The position numbers and the translations under genes are program-made. From Pacificispira sp033344895 (GTDB taxonomy: Bacteria; Pseudomonadota; Alphaproteobacteria; UBA8366; Aestuariispiraceae), in NCBI GenBank assembly GCA_965229685.1, contig OZ245920.1, positions 2,790,001 to 2,854,000 of the forward strand: 64,000 nucleotides of DNA. Direction: 5' to 3'. Under the pieces are notes generated by a model. That model was not told the DNA's origin. It saw nothing but the letters and a program-made list of their open reading frames with translations, and searched no databases. Shown piece after piece: positions 25,384 to 33,586 of this stretch. Within the stretch, counting starts at the first letter, position 1. Each line of letters opens with the position of its first letter.

Positions 25384-28276
25384 GCGCATCCAGATCGATA
25401 TCGTCGATCTGATCCGGGCGCAGGTATTTCCGGGCATAGTCCAGATAGATTCCGGACCGCAGGAAAAGGTCGAACAGGTCGGGGTCGATATGGCTGTCCT
25501 TGACCATGAACCCCATGATCCTGAGAGCCTCGGAGAGTGTCTTCCCCTTCTTGTAGGGCCGGTCGACTGCGGTCAGCGCCTCGAAAATGTCCGCAACCGC
25601 CATCATCCGGGCGACCATCGACATTTCGTCCCGATGCAAGCGTTTCGGATAGCCCGTGCCATCCATCTTCTCATGATGTCCACCGGCCAGTTCCGGCACC
25701 TGGCGCAGGTGCTTGGGGAACGGCAATCGGTCCAGCATCTTGATGGTCTGCACAATGTGCTCGTTGATCTTGTAACGATCCTCATCGGTCAGGGTCCCCC
25801 GGGCGACCTTGAGGTTATGGATCTCACCCCGGTTATACAGATATTCGGGAACGTCCATCCTGAACCCCCAGGGATTGTCGGGGGCGATCCGATCCGCTTC
25901 CGGTCGCTCGAAGAGATGTTCGGGGCGGTCTGACAGCAGCGGCTCGGTCACCGGCAGACCGGACGACGCGCCTGCCCGCTCCTTGCGGGCCCGCTCGTCG
26001 TGGGACACGCCCAGCCGATCATCCAGCGTGCGCGTCCAGGTTCTGCCGGCAATGCGTTCGATCTCATCCATCCGATCGGGGGACATGAACTCCCCCCCTT
26101 GATTGCATTCCGCCAGAAACGCGAAATCGGCATCCAATGCCGCCAGTTCCGCCTTCAGAGCCGCGTCGTCCGCAGGGTCCCCGCCGGTTTCCAGAACCTG
26201 CCGCAGGAATGCGATTTCCGCCTCTCGCTTCATGACCTCGACCCGCATGCGGACTTCGTGAATGCGGTCGTAGATGGTTTCCAGCTTTGTCGCCTTGTCG
26301 ACGACGAATTCGGGGGTCGTCACCTTCCCGCAGTCGTGCAGCCAGGACGCCACATGGATGGCCTCCCAATCATCCTCCGACAGACGAAAGCCACCGAAGG
26401 GCCCGTCCGTCGCCCGGTCCGCTTCGGCCGCCAGCATCTTGGTCAATTCGGGCACACGGGCACAATGACCGCCGGTATAGGGGCTCTTGGCATCAATCGC
26501 GCCGGCGATCATCTGGATGAAGCTTTCGAACAGCTCCTTCTGGGCGGCAATCAGCTGGCGGGTTTCTACGGAAACCGCGGCGGCCCCGGACAGGGCTTCG
26601 GTGAACCGAACCAGCGCCCGATCCATGGAGTGGCTTTCGATCAGCAACAGGACACCGACCAACTCTTTCTGGCGATTGTAGAGTGGGGCAGCCAGAAGGA
26701 ATTGCGCGGGCTCCGAAAGGTGGGCGTCGATCCCGACCAGTCCACAACGCTCCAGTTCCACCGTGTTGGCTTCGGCGCTTTCGGCGTTCTCATCCGCAAT
26801 CGACCGGACGACAACATTGTCCCGATGCTGCAGCAGGATTTCCGGTATCGAAAATTCAAGATCGGTCTGATCATCGAGGCGGGCGGCATGCGGTACGAGG
26901 CGGCGCTCATCCGCGTCCGTCAGATAGAGAATCCCCGCTTCGGTGTCGGTCGTCGCGATGATCTCGTCCAGAAGGCGCCGAACCAGCCTGTCGAAGTCTT
27001 CCTCCGCCGCTATGGCACGGTTGATTTCCAGGAAGCGCTGAATGGTCATACGCATCCCGTCGATCGTATGGGACAGTTCGGACACTTCCAAAATCCGGGT
27101 GCGGGTCCGGATCGGATCGTCGAATTCGAAGGAAGCAAGCCCTCCTACCTCCTCCGACAGCGCCTTGAGCGGGCGTGAGATCTGGCGCACGACGAACAGC
27201 CCAACCGGGAAGGCCAGAATAAGGATCAGCAGGATCAGAACGCCCTGTTTCTGGGCGATGTCCCGCGACGCGGACAGCATGTCGCTTACCGGCACCGCAA
27301 GCACGATCATCGCCGCCTCGCCCAGCCCGATATCCAGTTCACCGTATGAGTAGATCCAATCCTCGCCGTCGACCTCGATCAGACCATGATGGTCCTTGTC
27401 GCCCCGGGCAATCGAGGCCGCGACCTGCGAGAGAACCGGCACGCCGAGTTGGTCGACATGGATGCGCGATGCCCCGCCGTCGGCCTCCTGCCGGATGATT
27501 CTGGACAGGTCCGTATAGGCAATCAGGGTGCCGTCCGGTTCCAGAATGGCGACTTCCGAAGATTCCGTCGGACGGACATCGGCGACTTCGGCCGCCAGTT
27601 GCTCCAGGGTCGCGTCCATGCCCAGGATGGCCCCGGCATTGGCGGCGCGGCGTGACACGGTAATTCCGACCTCACCCGTCGTATAGAACAGATAGGGGCG
27701 GCTGATCCTGGGTGCGCCGGTACTTTCGCTGGCCTGGTACCAGGGCCGGCGGCGCGGATCGTAGTCGTAATCCGGCCTCTCCAGCGCCTGCAACAGACGA
27801 ATCCGCTCATCGTAGTAGCGGTATTCGCCGAGCATGGTGCCATCCCCCTGCTCTGTCAGCGTCTGGACCAGATAGGCGGCATCCGACGGGGCCTCGAAGA
27901 AGACTCGCACTTCCTGGTCGTTCAAGCGCCGTACCAGGATGAACTCACCATTGGGATACCCGGCATAGACCGACTTGACCGTCGGGTTCACGCGCAGGCT
28001 TTCCACCAGGATCGGCAACCGGTCGAGCCGCGCGGGCAGGTTTCTGGCCAGGGATAGCCGGTCGTGGATCAGAAGCCCCAATTGCGACTGGATCGGTTCG
28101 ACCAGCCGTCGACCGCGTTCGTGCAACAACCGATGCAGGCTTTCGAACTGATCGCCCAGCGACGCCCGCATTGTGGAATTCATGCCGGAATACCCGACAT
28201 AGGCGATCCCACCGCCGACCACGAGCATCATCGCAAGACCAGCCGCCAGAAGCACTGTCTGTACCGACAGCTTCAC
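25355..28276 (-). CDS. Membrane sensor HD-GYP protein (Cache-HAMP-GAF-HD-GYP)
   Basis: This 973-residue protein is predicted to hydrolyse cyclic di-GMP in response to an external signal. A membrane helix lies at 7-29, then a Cache-type periplasmic domain (DPRRRPWYQ at 173-181, GITVSRR), a second helix at 346-364, a HAMP region, a GAF domain at about 420-580 and the HD-GYP domain. The HD pair is at 647-648 (SWLHDCGKVTTPE) and the HHEKMDGTGYP block at 867-877. The two halves are normally much closer; here about 150 extra charged residues (roughly 665-825) separate them. Its 3' end overlaps the pirin gene, and the upstream 202 bases before the next gene hold its promoter. Confidence 0.9.
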   Translation of the reverse strand: MKLSVQTVLLAAGLAMMLVVGGGIAYVGYSGMNSTMRASLGDQFESLHRLLHERGRRLVEPIQSQLGLLIHDRLSLARNLPARLDRLPILVESLRVNPTVKSVYAGYPNGEFILVRRLNDQEVRVFFEAPSDAAYLVQTLTEQGDGTMLGEYRYYDERIRLLQALERPDYDYDPRRRPWYQASESTGAPRISRPYLFYTTGEVGITVSRRAANAGAILGMDATLEQLAAEVADVRPTESSEVAILEPDGTLIAYTDLSRIIRQEADGGASRIHVDQLGVPVLSQVAASIARGDKDHHGLIEVDGEDWIYSYGELDIGLGEAAMIVLAVPVSDMLSASRDIAQKQGVLILLILILAFPVGLFVVRQISRPLKALSEEVGGLASFEFDDPIRTRTRILEVSELSHTIDGMRMTIQRFLEINRAIAAEEDFDRLVRRLLDEIIATTDTEAGILYLTDADERRLVPHAARLDDQTDLEFSIPEILLQHRDNVVVRSIADENAESAEANTVELERCGLVGIDAHLSEPAQFLLAAPLYNRQKELVGVLLLIESHSMDRALVRFTEALSGAAAVSVETRQLIAAQKELFESFIQMIAGAIDAKSPYTGGHCARVPELTKMLAAEADRATDGPFGGFRLSEDDWEAIHVASWLHDCGKVTTPEFVVDKATKLETIYDRIHEVRMRVEVMKREAEIAFLRQVLETGGDPADDAALKAELAALDADFAFLAECNQGGEFMSPDRMDEIERIAGRTWTRTLDDRLGVSHDERARKERAGASSGLPVTEPLLSDRPEHLFERPEADRIAPDNPWGFRMDVPEYLYNRGEIHNLKVARGTLTDEDRYKINEHIVQTIKMLDRLPFPKHLRQVPELAGGHHEKMDGTGYPKRLHRDEMSMVARMMAVADIFEALTAVDRPYKKGKTLSEALRIMGFMVKDSHIDPDLFDLFLRSGIYLDYARKYLRPDQIDDIDLDALRRVLPAAE

Positions 28277-28478
28277 GTTCTGAAAGTAATGCAGCGCAGG
28301 TTCCCCAGGATGCCCGATTTCGTCCCGGGGATTGTTTTAGCGCGTCGAAGCACCTGCTGTAACCAAGTTTTCGCGCTTTACCTGAATTCGGTGGCTTCAG
28401 GCAGATTACTGCGAGAAGCCTCGACATGACATGCGCTTCGGGGTGAGGGGCGTTGCAACCCACCCGTCCCGCTTCAGA

Positions 28479-28832
28479 TCACGGCGTGGCCGGGTCGACT
28501 TCGTAAAGCAATGTGCCCGTGCTGTCATAGGCGCGGACGACGTCACGACCGTCTTCCGTTCGGATCAGAAGGTAAAGCCGGCCACCATCCGCGGTCATGG
28601 ACAGGACACCGCCGGACGCCCCACCCGGTGCCGGGTTAGGCATGGATGCGGGAACCGTGGCGGATGTTTCGGGACTATCGGAGGAACCCAGCTTGCCCGC
28701 CTTCATGGCGATACCGTATACCAGCCCTCCCAAACCCAGGACGATCAGGACGCCCAGGGTCGCAACGACGATGACGATGCCGCGATTGGCGCGGACCGGA
28801 TGTTCATTCGGATCGATGTCGTTCTGGGCCAT
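28479..28832 (-). CDS. Small single-pass membrane protein, DUF6476-like
   Basis: From ATG 28832 the product has 117 residues, with an AGGA 10 bases upstream; ATG 28859 is an alternative. One strong membrane helix (GIVIVVATLGVLIVLGLGGL) spans about residues 18-40. A short Ser/Pro linker and a C-terminal domain of about 50 residues (GGRLYLLIRTEDGRDVVRAYD) follow. The layout and the location next to rluD resemble the uncharacterised DUF6476 proteins of alphaproteobacteria; I recall that only loosely. It is divergent from rluD with 52 bases between starts. The function is unknown. Confidence 0.7.
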   Translation of the reverse strand: MAQNDIDPNEHPVRANRGIVIVVATLGVLIVLGLGGLVYGIAMKAGKLGSSDSPETSATVPASMPNPAPGGASGGVLSMTADGGRLYLLIRTEDGRDVVRAYDSTGTLLYEVDPATP

Positions 28833-28884
28833 GGCAACTGGTTCCTGAATATCCGGCATGCCGACCGGATCAGAGGTGGATACG

Positions 28885-29922
28885 ATGACCGACGGACTTC
28901 CCGAAGACGACGACAACCCCGTGATCGCGGGGGCCGGCGACGACGCCGGTGGCGCGGTCCTGCTGACCGTGACGGACGATGCCGAAGGTACCCGCCTCGA
29001 CCGTTATCTGGCCGATGTGCTGCCGGACCTTTCCCGAAGCCGGGTTCAGGCCCTGCTGCGGGATGGCTGCGTCCAATCGGAAAGCGGCACGACAGTATCC
29101 GACGCCTCGGCGAGGGTCAAACGCGGTGCGACCTACTCCGTGACGGTCCCTGCCCCGGAGGCCGCGACACCCGAGCCGCAGGACATTCCCCTGAACATTG
29201 TCCATGAAGACGCGCATCTGATTGTCATCGACAAGCCGGCCGGCATGGTCGTGCATCCCGCCCCTGGAAACCGTGACGGCACCTTGGTCAACGCGCTTCT
29301 GCATCATTGCGGGGACAGTCTGCTCGGGATCGGCGGGGTGCTGCGTCCCGGCATCGTACATCGCATCGACAAGGACACATCCGGGCTCATGGTCGCAGCC
29401 AAGAGCGACAAGGCCCATGCCGGTCTGGCCGCCCTCTTCGCAGAACACGCGATCGAGCGGCTGTATCGCGCCATTGTCATCGGCGTTCCCGAGCCGGTCC
29501 AGGGCACCATCGACCAGAATATCGGTCGCCATCCGACCGACCGCATCCGCTTTGCGACGGTCAGCGAGTTCAGCGGTAAGACCGCGATCACCCACTACCG
29601 GCTGCTGGCCCAGTCCGACATGGCCGTCGCGGAAATCGAATGCCGCCTGGAAACCGGTCGGACCCATCAGATCCGCGTGCACATGGCCAGTGCCGGACAC
29701 CCGCTGGTCGGGGATCCCCTCTATGGACGGTCGACCCGCACGCGTCGGGCCGCGCTGTCCCGCGAAAAGCGGATCGCCGCCGATGCCTTCCCCCGCCAGG
29801 CCCTGCACGCGGCCACTCTGGCCTTTCGGCATCCAGTGACCGGAGAGGACCTGTCCTTCGCGACCGAGCCACCGGAGGACTATCGCACCCTGAGATCACG
29901 GATGGGTCTCGACAACGGGTAG
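28885..29922 (+). CDS. rluD: 23S rRNA pseudouridine synthase RluD-like (RluA family)
   Basis: This 345-residue RluA-family enzyme makes pseudouridine in 23S rRNA. An N-terminal S4 domain (TRLDRYLADVLPDLSRSRVQ) precedes the catalytic domain. The catalytic Asp is in GIVHRIDKDTSGLMV. LIVIDKPAGMVVHPAPGN and ETGRTHQIRVHMA are family marks. The ATG at 28885 has GAGGTGG 6 bases upstream. The first 25 residues are acidic and extend beyond the usual start. The location upstream of rpoH is the common alphaproteobacterial arrangement, here with the iron genes placed between. Confidence 0.93.
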   Translation: MTDGLPEDDDNPVIAGAGDDAGGAVLLTVTDDAEGTRLDRYLADVLPDLSRSRVQALLRDGCVQSESGTTVSDASARVKRGATYSVTVPAPEAATPEPQDIPLNIVHEDAHLIVIDKPAGMVVHPAPGNRDGTLVNALLHHCGDSLLGIGGVLRPGIVHRIDKDTSGLMVAAKSDKAHAGLAALFAEHAIERLYRAIVIGVPEPVQGTIDQNIGRHPTDRIRFATVSEFSGKTAITHYRLLAQSDMAVAEIECRLETGRTHQIRVHMASAGHPLVGDPLYGRSTRTRRAALSREKRIAADAFPRQALHAATLAFRHPVTGEDLSFATEPPEDYRTLRSRMGLDNG

Positions 29923-29940
29923 TTGCGACCGATTATCAGC

Positions 29941-29959
29941 GCGATTGACAATCATTATC
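29941..29959 (+). promoter_or_regulatory. Fur box upstream of bfd
   Basis: The 19 bases match the classical Fur consensus GATAATGATAATCATTATC at 15 positions by eye; the right half (AATCATTATC, 29950-29959) is perfect. A TACTAT hexamer at 29965-29970 could be the -10, so Fur would block it. bfd is iron-repressed through Fur in many bacteria. Confidence 0.75.
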
Positions 29960-30006
29960 ATCAATACTATCTGAATTGCGTAGCGACCTAGGAGGTTATG
30001 CGCGCG

Positions 30007-30195
30007 ATGTATGTTTGCATTTGCAATGCTGTATGCTCCGACCGGGTGTCCGCGGCGATCGATAGCGGACATCACGATCCGGAATCCGTCTATGCTGCCT
30101 GTGGCGTACGGCCGAATTGCGGCATGTGCGCCGAAACCATTGAAGAGATGATCTGGAGTCGCAAGGCGTCGGTCACGCCGGTGCCCGCGGAGTAG
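30007..30195 (+). CDS. bfd: Bacterioferritin-associated ferredoxin Bfd
   Basis: Bfd is a small [2Fe-2S] protein that reduces the haem of bacterioferritin so stored iron can be released. The 62-residue product has the four cluster Cys in CICNAVC and GVRPNCGMCAE. The start ATG 30007 (MYVCICN) is placed by similarity; ATG 29998 is nearer the strong AGGAGG at 29990-29995 but only 2 bases from it. The gene sits behind a Fur box and converges on bfr, its functional partner. The 3' end is Ala/Pro-rich and short. Confidence 0.92.
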   Translation: MYVCICNAVCSDRVSAAIDSGHHDPESVYAACGVRPNCGMCAETIEEMIWSRKASVTPVPAE

Positions 30196-30196
30196 A

Positions 30197-30361
30197 ATGT
30201 TCACGTTCCGCATGATGAGCCGGTGGATCCGCATGGCGGAAAGCCCCGTCAGAGAAGAGCCGGACAACAACGACGACCGTCAGAACCCGGACCGCCGCGC
30301 CAGCGTTCCCGACACTTCGGCTCCGGACGATCGAGACCGTTCCGGACGTTGGACGCCCTGA
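30197..30361 (+). CDS. Possible 54-residue protein directly after bfd
   Basis: An ATG 1 base past the bfd stop opens a frame of 54 codons to TGA 30359-30361. The product starts with a short basic/hydrophobic run (MFTFRMMSRWIRM) and is otherwise Asp/Arg/Asn-rich and probably disordered. No ribosome site is visible apart from coupling to bfd, and I recognise no family. It may be a chance frame in a GC-rich gap; comparison with related genomes would decide. Confidence 0.25.
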   Translation: MFTFRMMSRWIRMAESPVREEPDNNDDRQNPDRRASVPDTSAPDDRDRSGRWTP

Positions 30362-30377
30362 CGCCGCTCTAACGGAA

Positions 30378-30411
30378 AGTCCCGGCCTGCGCGGAACGGC
30401 AAACCGGGACT
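30378..30411. terminator. Hairpin between convergent bfd and bfr
   Basis: AGTCCCGG (30378-30385) and CCGGGACT (30404-30411) form a perfect 8-bp stem with an 18-base loop between the two convergent genes. No T-run follows on either strand, so it may be a weak bidirectional terminator or an mRNA 3' stabiliser. Confidence 0.4.
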
Positions 30412-30439
30412 CAATCCCATCCGAAGAATGTCGATGCCC

Positions 30440-30928
30440 TTACGAGGACGATGAATCTTCACCGAACATGTGCTCCTGCAGGTAGTTCTGCAGTCCCGTG
30501 CTCTCGATCAGATTCTGCTGGGTTTCCAGCCAATCGATATGCTCTTCGGTGTCTTCCAGGATCTTCTCGAAAATCTCCCGGCTGACGAAGTCACGGTTTT
30601 CCTCGCAGACCGGAATGGCCTCCTTCAGCGCGGCCTGGTTGGCCATTTCCAGAGACAGGTCGCATTCCAGCATTTCCGGCACGTTCTGACCGATCTTGAG
30701 GCGGCCGAGATCCTGCAGGTTGGGCAGCCCGTTGAGCATCAGGATTCGCTCGATCAGGTAGTCGGCGTGCTTCATCTCGCCGATGGATTCTTCATAGACC
30801 TTGTGCGCGAGACGCTGAAAGCCCCAGTCCTTCAACATGCGCGCATGCAGAAAGTACTGATTGATCGCCGTCAGTTCGTTCTTGAGGATCGCATTCAAAT
30901 GTTCAATGACGCTCGGGTTACCCTGCAT
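30440..30928 (-). CDS. bfr: Bacterioferritin
   Basis: Bacterioferritin forms a 24-subunit haem-containing cage that oxidises and stores iron. The 162-residue product has the ferroxidase ligands in LKNELTAINQYFLHARM, ESIGEMKHADYLIERIL and EDTEEHIDWLETQ. Met57 or so in the GEMKHADYLIERILML segment fits the haem-binding Met position. The ATG at 30928 has AGGGA upstream, and the frame extension to 30994 lacks similarity. The C-terminus ends in an acidic/Ser tail. A Fur-like site lies about 70 bases upstream. It converges on bfd. Confidence 0.95.
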   Translation of the reverse strand: MQGNPSVIEHLNAILKNELTAINQYFLHARMLKDWGFQRLAHKVYEESIGEMKHADYLIERILMLNGLPNLQDLGRLKIGQNVPEMLECDLSLEMANQAALKEAIPVCEENRDFVSREIFEKILEDTEEHIDWLETQQNLIESTGLQNYLQEHMFGEDSSSS

Positions 30929-30994
30929 CTCGCCATCCCTTCGATTCCATGATTGGTTGCTCCCAACCTGCCCAAGACAGCAAGAGAAGTCCAC

Positions 30995-31009
30995 TGATAA
31001 CGACTCTCA
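30995..31009 (-). promoter_or_regulatory. Candidate Fur-type site upstream of bfr
   Basis: TGATAACGACTCTCA fits the 7-1-7 Fur motif TGATAAT-N-ATTATCA at 11 of 14 positions by eye. It lies 67-81 bases upstream of the bfr start. It is weaker than the bfd box, and the sign of control (repression or iron activation) cannot be read from sequence. Confidence 0.45.
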
Positions 31010-31043
31010 AGACATTGATACTATTTGCGTTTTGCACCTAAGA

Positions 31044-31544
31044 CTAAGTTGCAACGACGGCACTGATGAGAAAGTCGACCCGTTTCCCGTCCCGGCTCAG
31101 CGGCAGACGCAGGGTCGACATCTGTTTGTATCCGGGCATGTCCCAGTCAACGGGTCCCGATTGCCGGCCGATCGCCGGTTTCTGCACGAGTTTGCGAATG
31201 AAGGCGAGATCGAACTCATTGTAGTTGGTCGCATCGATCCGATTGCCATAGAAGTGCTGCATCGTCTTGCCGGTCATTTCCAGGCGCGTCAGTTCGGCCA
31301 CATGCGTCCCCCACAGCCGATACCGCATGGCGCTGCCCTCGGGATCGACTATTTCACCCAGCGTGATCCATCCCCACCACCCGCGGAAATTCTCAAACCC
31401 GAACTCGGATTTCAGCGGTACGCGACCACCGGAACGGTGGGCAGACCAAATGCGCACAAAATCCGCGTGCGCGCCGAATTGGTCCGGCTCCGTGTTCAGA
31501 TCGAAAATCTCGTAGACCCAGTCCTGCTCTTCACACCAGATCAA
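31044..31544 (-). CDS. PAS_5-type PAS domain protein
   Basis: This 166-residue stand-alone protein resembles the PAS_5 family common in Rhodospirillales: VPLKSEFGFENFRGWWGWIT, then LGEIVDPEGSAMRYRLWGTH and VAELTRLEMTGKTM. There is no attached output domain, so it would sense a ligand and act through a partner or be an enzyme-like binder. The frame starts with TTG at 31544; no ATG occurs before the conserved part, and AGGGG lies 10 bases before the TTG. It is divergent from rpoH with 278 bases between them. Function unknown. Confidence 0.72.
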   Translation of the reverse strand: MIWCEEQDWVYEIFDLNTEPDQFGAHADFVRIWSAHRSGGRVPLKSEFGFENFRGWWGWITLGEIVDPEGSAMRYRLWGTHVAELTRLEMTGKTMQHFYGNRIDATNYNEFDLAFIRKLVQKPAIGRQSGPVDWDMPGYKQMSTLRLPLSRDGKRVDFLISAVVAT

Positions 31545-31735
31545 TCGGTCACAACCCCTTCATTCCCTTGCACAGCCGGCCCGGCGCCCCCAAGTCACCA
31601 CATTGTCCTGCCGCAGCCACAGTTCCGCCGCAATCCCGTTTGACACTACAGGAACAAAGTTAGGGTGAATACAGCCCTATCGTTTCCCATCACGACAAGG
31701 TGATTGGGAAATGTCAGTTATCAGTGACACCGTAT

Positions 31736-31764
31736 CTTGAATGATCGGGACGCAAACCCTATCT
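31736..31764 (+). promoter_or_regulatory. Sigma-32-type heat-shock promoter of rpoH
   Basis: CTTG at 31736-31739 and CCTATCT at 31758-31764 are separated by 18 bases, matching the alphaproteobacterial RpoH consensus CTTG-N17/18-CYTATNT. Transcription would begin near 31772, about 50 bases before the rpoH start. This predicts that rpoH is autoregulated, as shown in Caulobacter and relatives. Confidence 0.75.
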
Positions 31765-31822
31765 CTCAGGTCGGTACCTAAGCTGGCTTTTCGCATGCCA
31801 GTGACGTTGGGGAGATACATAT

Positions 31823-32710
31823 ATGGCCAACACCGCAAACATTCCTGCGCTCACGCCGGAAGGCAATCTGCAGCGCTACCTCGACGAGATCCGCAAGTTC
31901 CCGATGCTGGAACCGGATCAGGAATACATGCTGGCCAAACGGTGGCGCGAGCATGAGGACCGCGATGCCGCGCATCAACTGGTCACCAGCCATCTGCGTC
32001 TGGTTGCCAAGATCGCCATGGGCTACCGCGGCTATGGATTGCCCGTTGCAGAACTGATTTCCGAAGGCAATGTCGGCATGATGCAGGCGGTCAAGCGCTT
32101 CGATCCGGAGCGTGGGTTCCGCTTGGCGACCTATGCCATGTGGTGGATTCGCGCCGCGATCCAGGAATACATTCTGCACTCCTGGTCGCTGGTGAAGATG
32201 GGCACCACCGCCGCCCAGAAAAAGCTGTTCTTCAACCTGCGCAAAATCAAAGGGCGCCTGCAGGCGCTGGAGGAAGGCGATCTGGCGCCGGAAACCGTTG
32301 CCAAGATTGCGCAGGAACTGGACGTACCGGAACAGGACGTCGTGAGCATGAACCGGCGGCTGGCCGGGGGCGACAACTCGCTCAACGCGCCGCTGCGGGC
32401 CGACGGCGACGGGGAATGGCAGGATTGGCTGGAAGACGACAGCGACAGCCAGGAAACCGTGCTCGCCGAGAGCGAGGAACTGTCCCTGCGCCGGGAAATG
32501 CTGGCCCAGGCCATGACCAATCTAAATGACCGGGAACGGCACATTCTGACCGAACGCCGACTGAAGGACGATCCGAAGACGCTGGAGGATCTCAGTCAGG
32601 AGTACGGCATCAGCCGCGAGCGCGTTCGTCAGATCGAGGTTCGGGCGTTCGAAAAGCTGCAGCGCTCCATGCGCAACAAGGCAATCGAGCAGAAACTGCA
32701 AACCGCCTGA
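31823..32710 (+). CDS. rpoH: RNA polymerase sigma-32 factor RpoH
   Basis: RpoH directs transcription of heat-shock genes. The 295-residue protein has region 1.2/2 (LQRYLDEIRKFPMLEPDQEY, LISEGNVGMMQAVKRFDPER, RLATYAMWWIRAAIQEYIL), the diagnostic RpoH box QKKLFFNLRK after region 2.4, and region 4 with SQEYGISRERVRQIE. The ATG at 31823 follows GGGGAGATAC. It is preceded by a sigma-32-type promoter and followed by a strong terminator. Alphaproteobacteria often have two rpoH genes; one is seen here. The WSLVKMGTTAAQ region is typical. Confidence 0.96.
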   Translation: MANTANIPALTPEGNLQRYLDEIRKFPMLEPDQEYMLAKRWREHEDRDAAHQLVTSHLRLVAKIAMGYRGYGLPVAELISEGNVGMMQAVKRFDPERGFRLATYAMWWIRAAIQEYILHSWSLVKMGTTAAQKKLFFNLRKIKGRLQALEEGDLAPETVAKIAQELDVPEQDVVSMNRRLAGGDNSLNAPLRADGDGEWQDWLEDDSDSQETVLAESEELSLRREMLAQAMTNLNDRERHILTERRLKDDPKTLEDLSQEYGISRERVRQIEVRAFEKLQRSMRNKAIEQKLQTA

Positions 32711-32736
32711 CCATCAAGCTCGACGGGCAGACATTC

Positions 32737-32776
32737 GAACGGGCGGCTGGATGCTTCAGCCGCCCGTTCCCGTTTT
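32737..32776 (+). terminator. Rho-independent terminator of rpoH
   Basis: GAACGGGCGGCTG (32737-32749) pairs perfectly with CAGCCGCCCGTTC (32757-32769) over a 7-base loop, followed by CCGTTTT. It overlaps the stop codon of the convergent membrane protein gene, so it may act in both directions. Confidence 0.85.
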
Positions 32777-33448
32777 ACCATGGTCTTCGTCAAAGGCTTC
32801 ATCCGACAGGCCATTGCCGTTTCCGTCCATTGAGTCGGGGTCTGGCTCTTCCTCTTCACCGTCGGACGTTCCCGATTCGACCGCGGCCAGTTCGTCCAGC
32901 GGTGCCGATTTGCGCACCTCGCTGCCCCATTCCTTTTCCAGATCCTTTTGGCTTTCCTTGATCGACTTGCGGCGCATCTCCAGCGACAGGTCGAGATAGC
33001 GCAGGACCATGCCAGGGACCATGAAGTGCACGCCCCAGCCCACGCCGGCCGCCCCCAGCATGATGATCCAGTTCATCGGATCGCGCAGCAGGTCGATGGT
33101 GGATGCCAGCGAAACATCGCCGCCCCAGAGATCGAACGCCACGATCAGCGCGCCGGCCAGATTGGTCCAGGCGACCGTCTTTGTCGCATAGCGGCGCGGA
33201 TGGGTGTCGATCAGGTAGGCGACACCGGTTGGCAGCATACCCACCGCCAGAAGAATGACCGTCTCGTAGAAGAACAGGCAGATCAGGCAGGAAAAGGCCA
33301 TGATGATCGTGTAGTAGCCGGCGGACCGCTTTTTGGGGGCGGCCCCTCTGGCCTGGTTGGCGCCCCTATTGACGGGAGCCGGTGCCGCCTGGGGCGCCCG
33401 CGCCGAGCCAATTTCGTCGACCAGGTCGTTATCCGGTGACCGTGCCAT
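32756..33448 (-). CDS. Conserved membrane protein of unknown function
   Basis: The 230-residue protein has a soluble Ala/Pro-rich N-terminus (about 38 residues), then three to four membrane helices: YYTIIMAFSCLICLFFYETV, VILLAVGMLPTGVAYLI, TVAWTNLAGALIVAFDLW and WIIMLGAAGVGWGVHFMVPG. A cytoplasmic basic amphipathic stretch (LEMRRKSIKESQKDLEKEW) and an acidic tail (GEEEEPDPDSMDG) follow. I recognise no named family. It is convergent with rpoH and upstream of the pseudokinase gene in the same direction, separated from it by the region 33449-33586 that carries the pseudokinase 3' side. Confidence 0.75.
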   Translation of the reverse strand: MARSPDNDLVDEIGSARAPQAAPAPVNRGANQARGAAPKKRSAGYYTIIMAFSCLICLFFYETVILLAVGMLPTGVAYLIDTHPRRYATKTVAWTNLAGALIVAFDLWGGDVSLASTIDLLRDPMNWIIMLGAAGVGWGVHFMVPGMVLRYLDLSLEMRRKSIKESQKDLEKEWGSEVRKSAPLDELAAVESGTSDGEEEEPDPDSMDGNGNGLSDEAFDEDHGKTGTGG

Positions 33449-33586
33449 CTTATGCTGCCGTCTCCATACGCGTTCACCAGTTCCTAGACTATCCTGTGGC
33501 GAGAGTAACCCAACTACGGCTACGCGCCCATTAGGGTCTCAAGGGCGATATGTCGCCGCAAACCTATCCGCTTATCCAATTCATCC

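Noticed and set aside
24025..25437. Minus-strand frame of 470 codons across rlmJ and the pirin gene
   Set aside because: It overlaps two certain genes and has no similarity; only the HD-GYP gene is real on this strand here.
31640..31671. TTGACA at 31640-31645 as a sigma-70 promoter of rpoH
   Set aside because: No acceptable -10 occurs 16-18 bases downstream.
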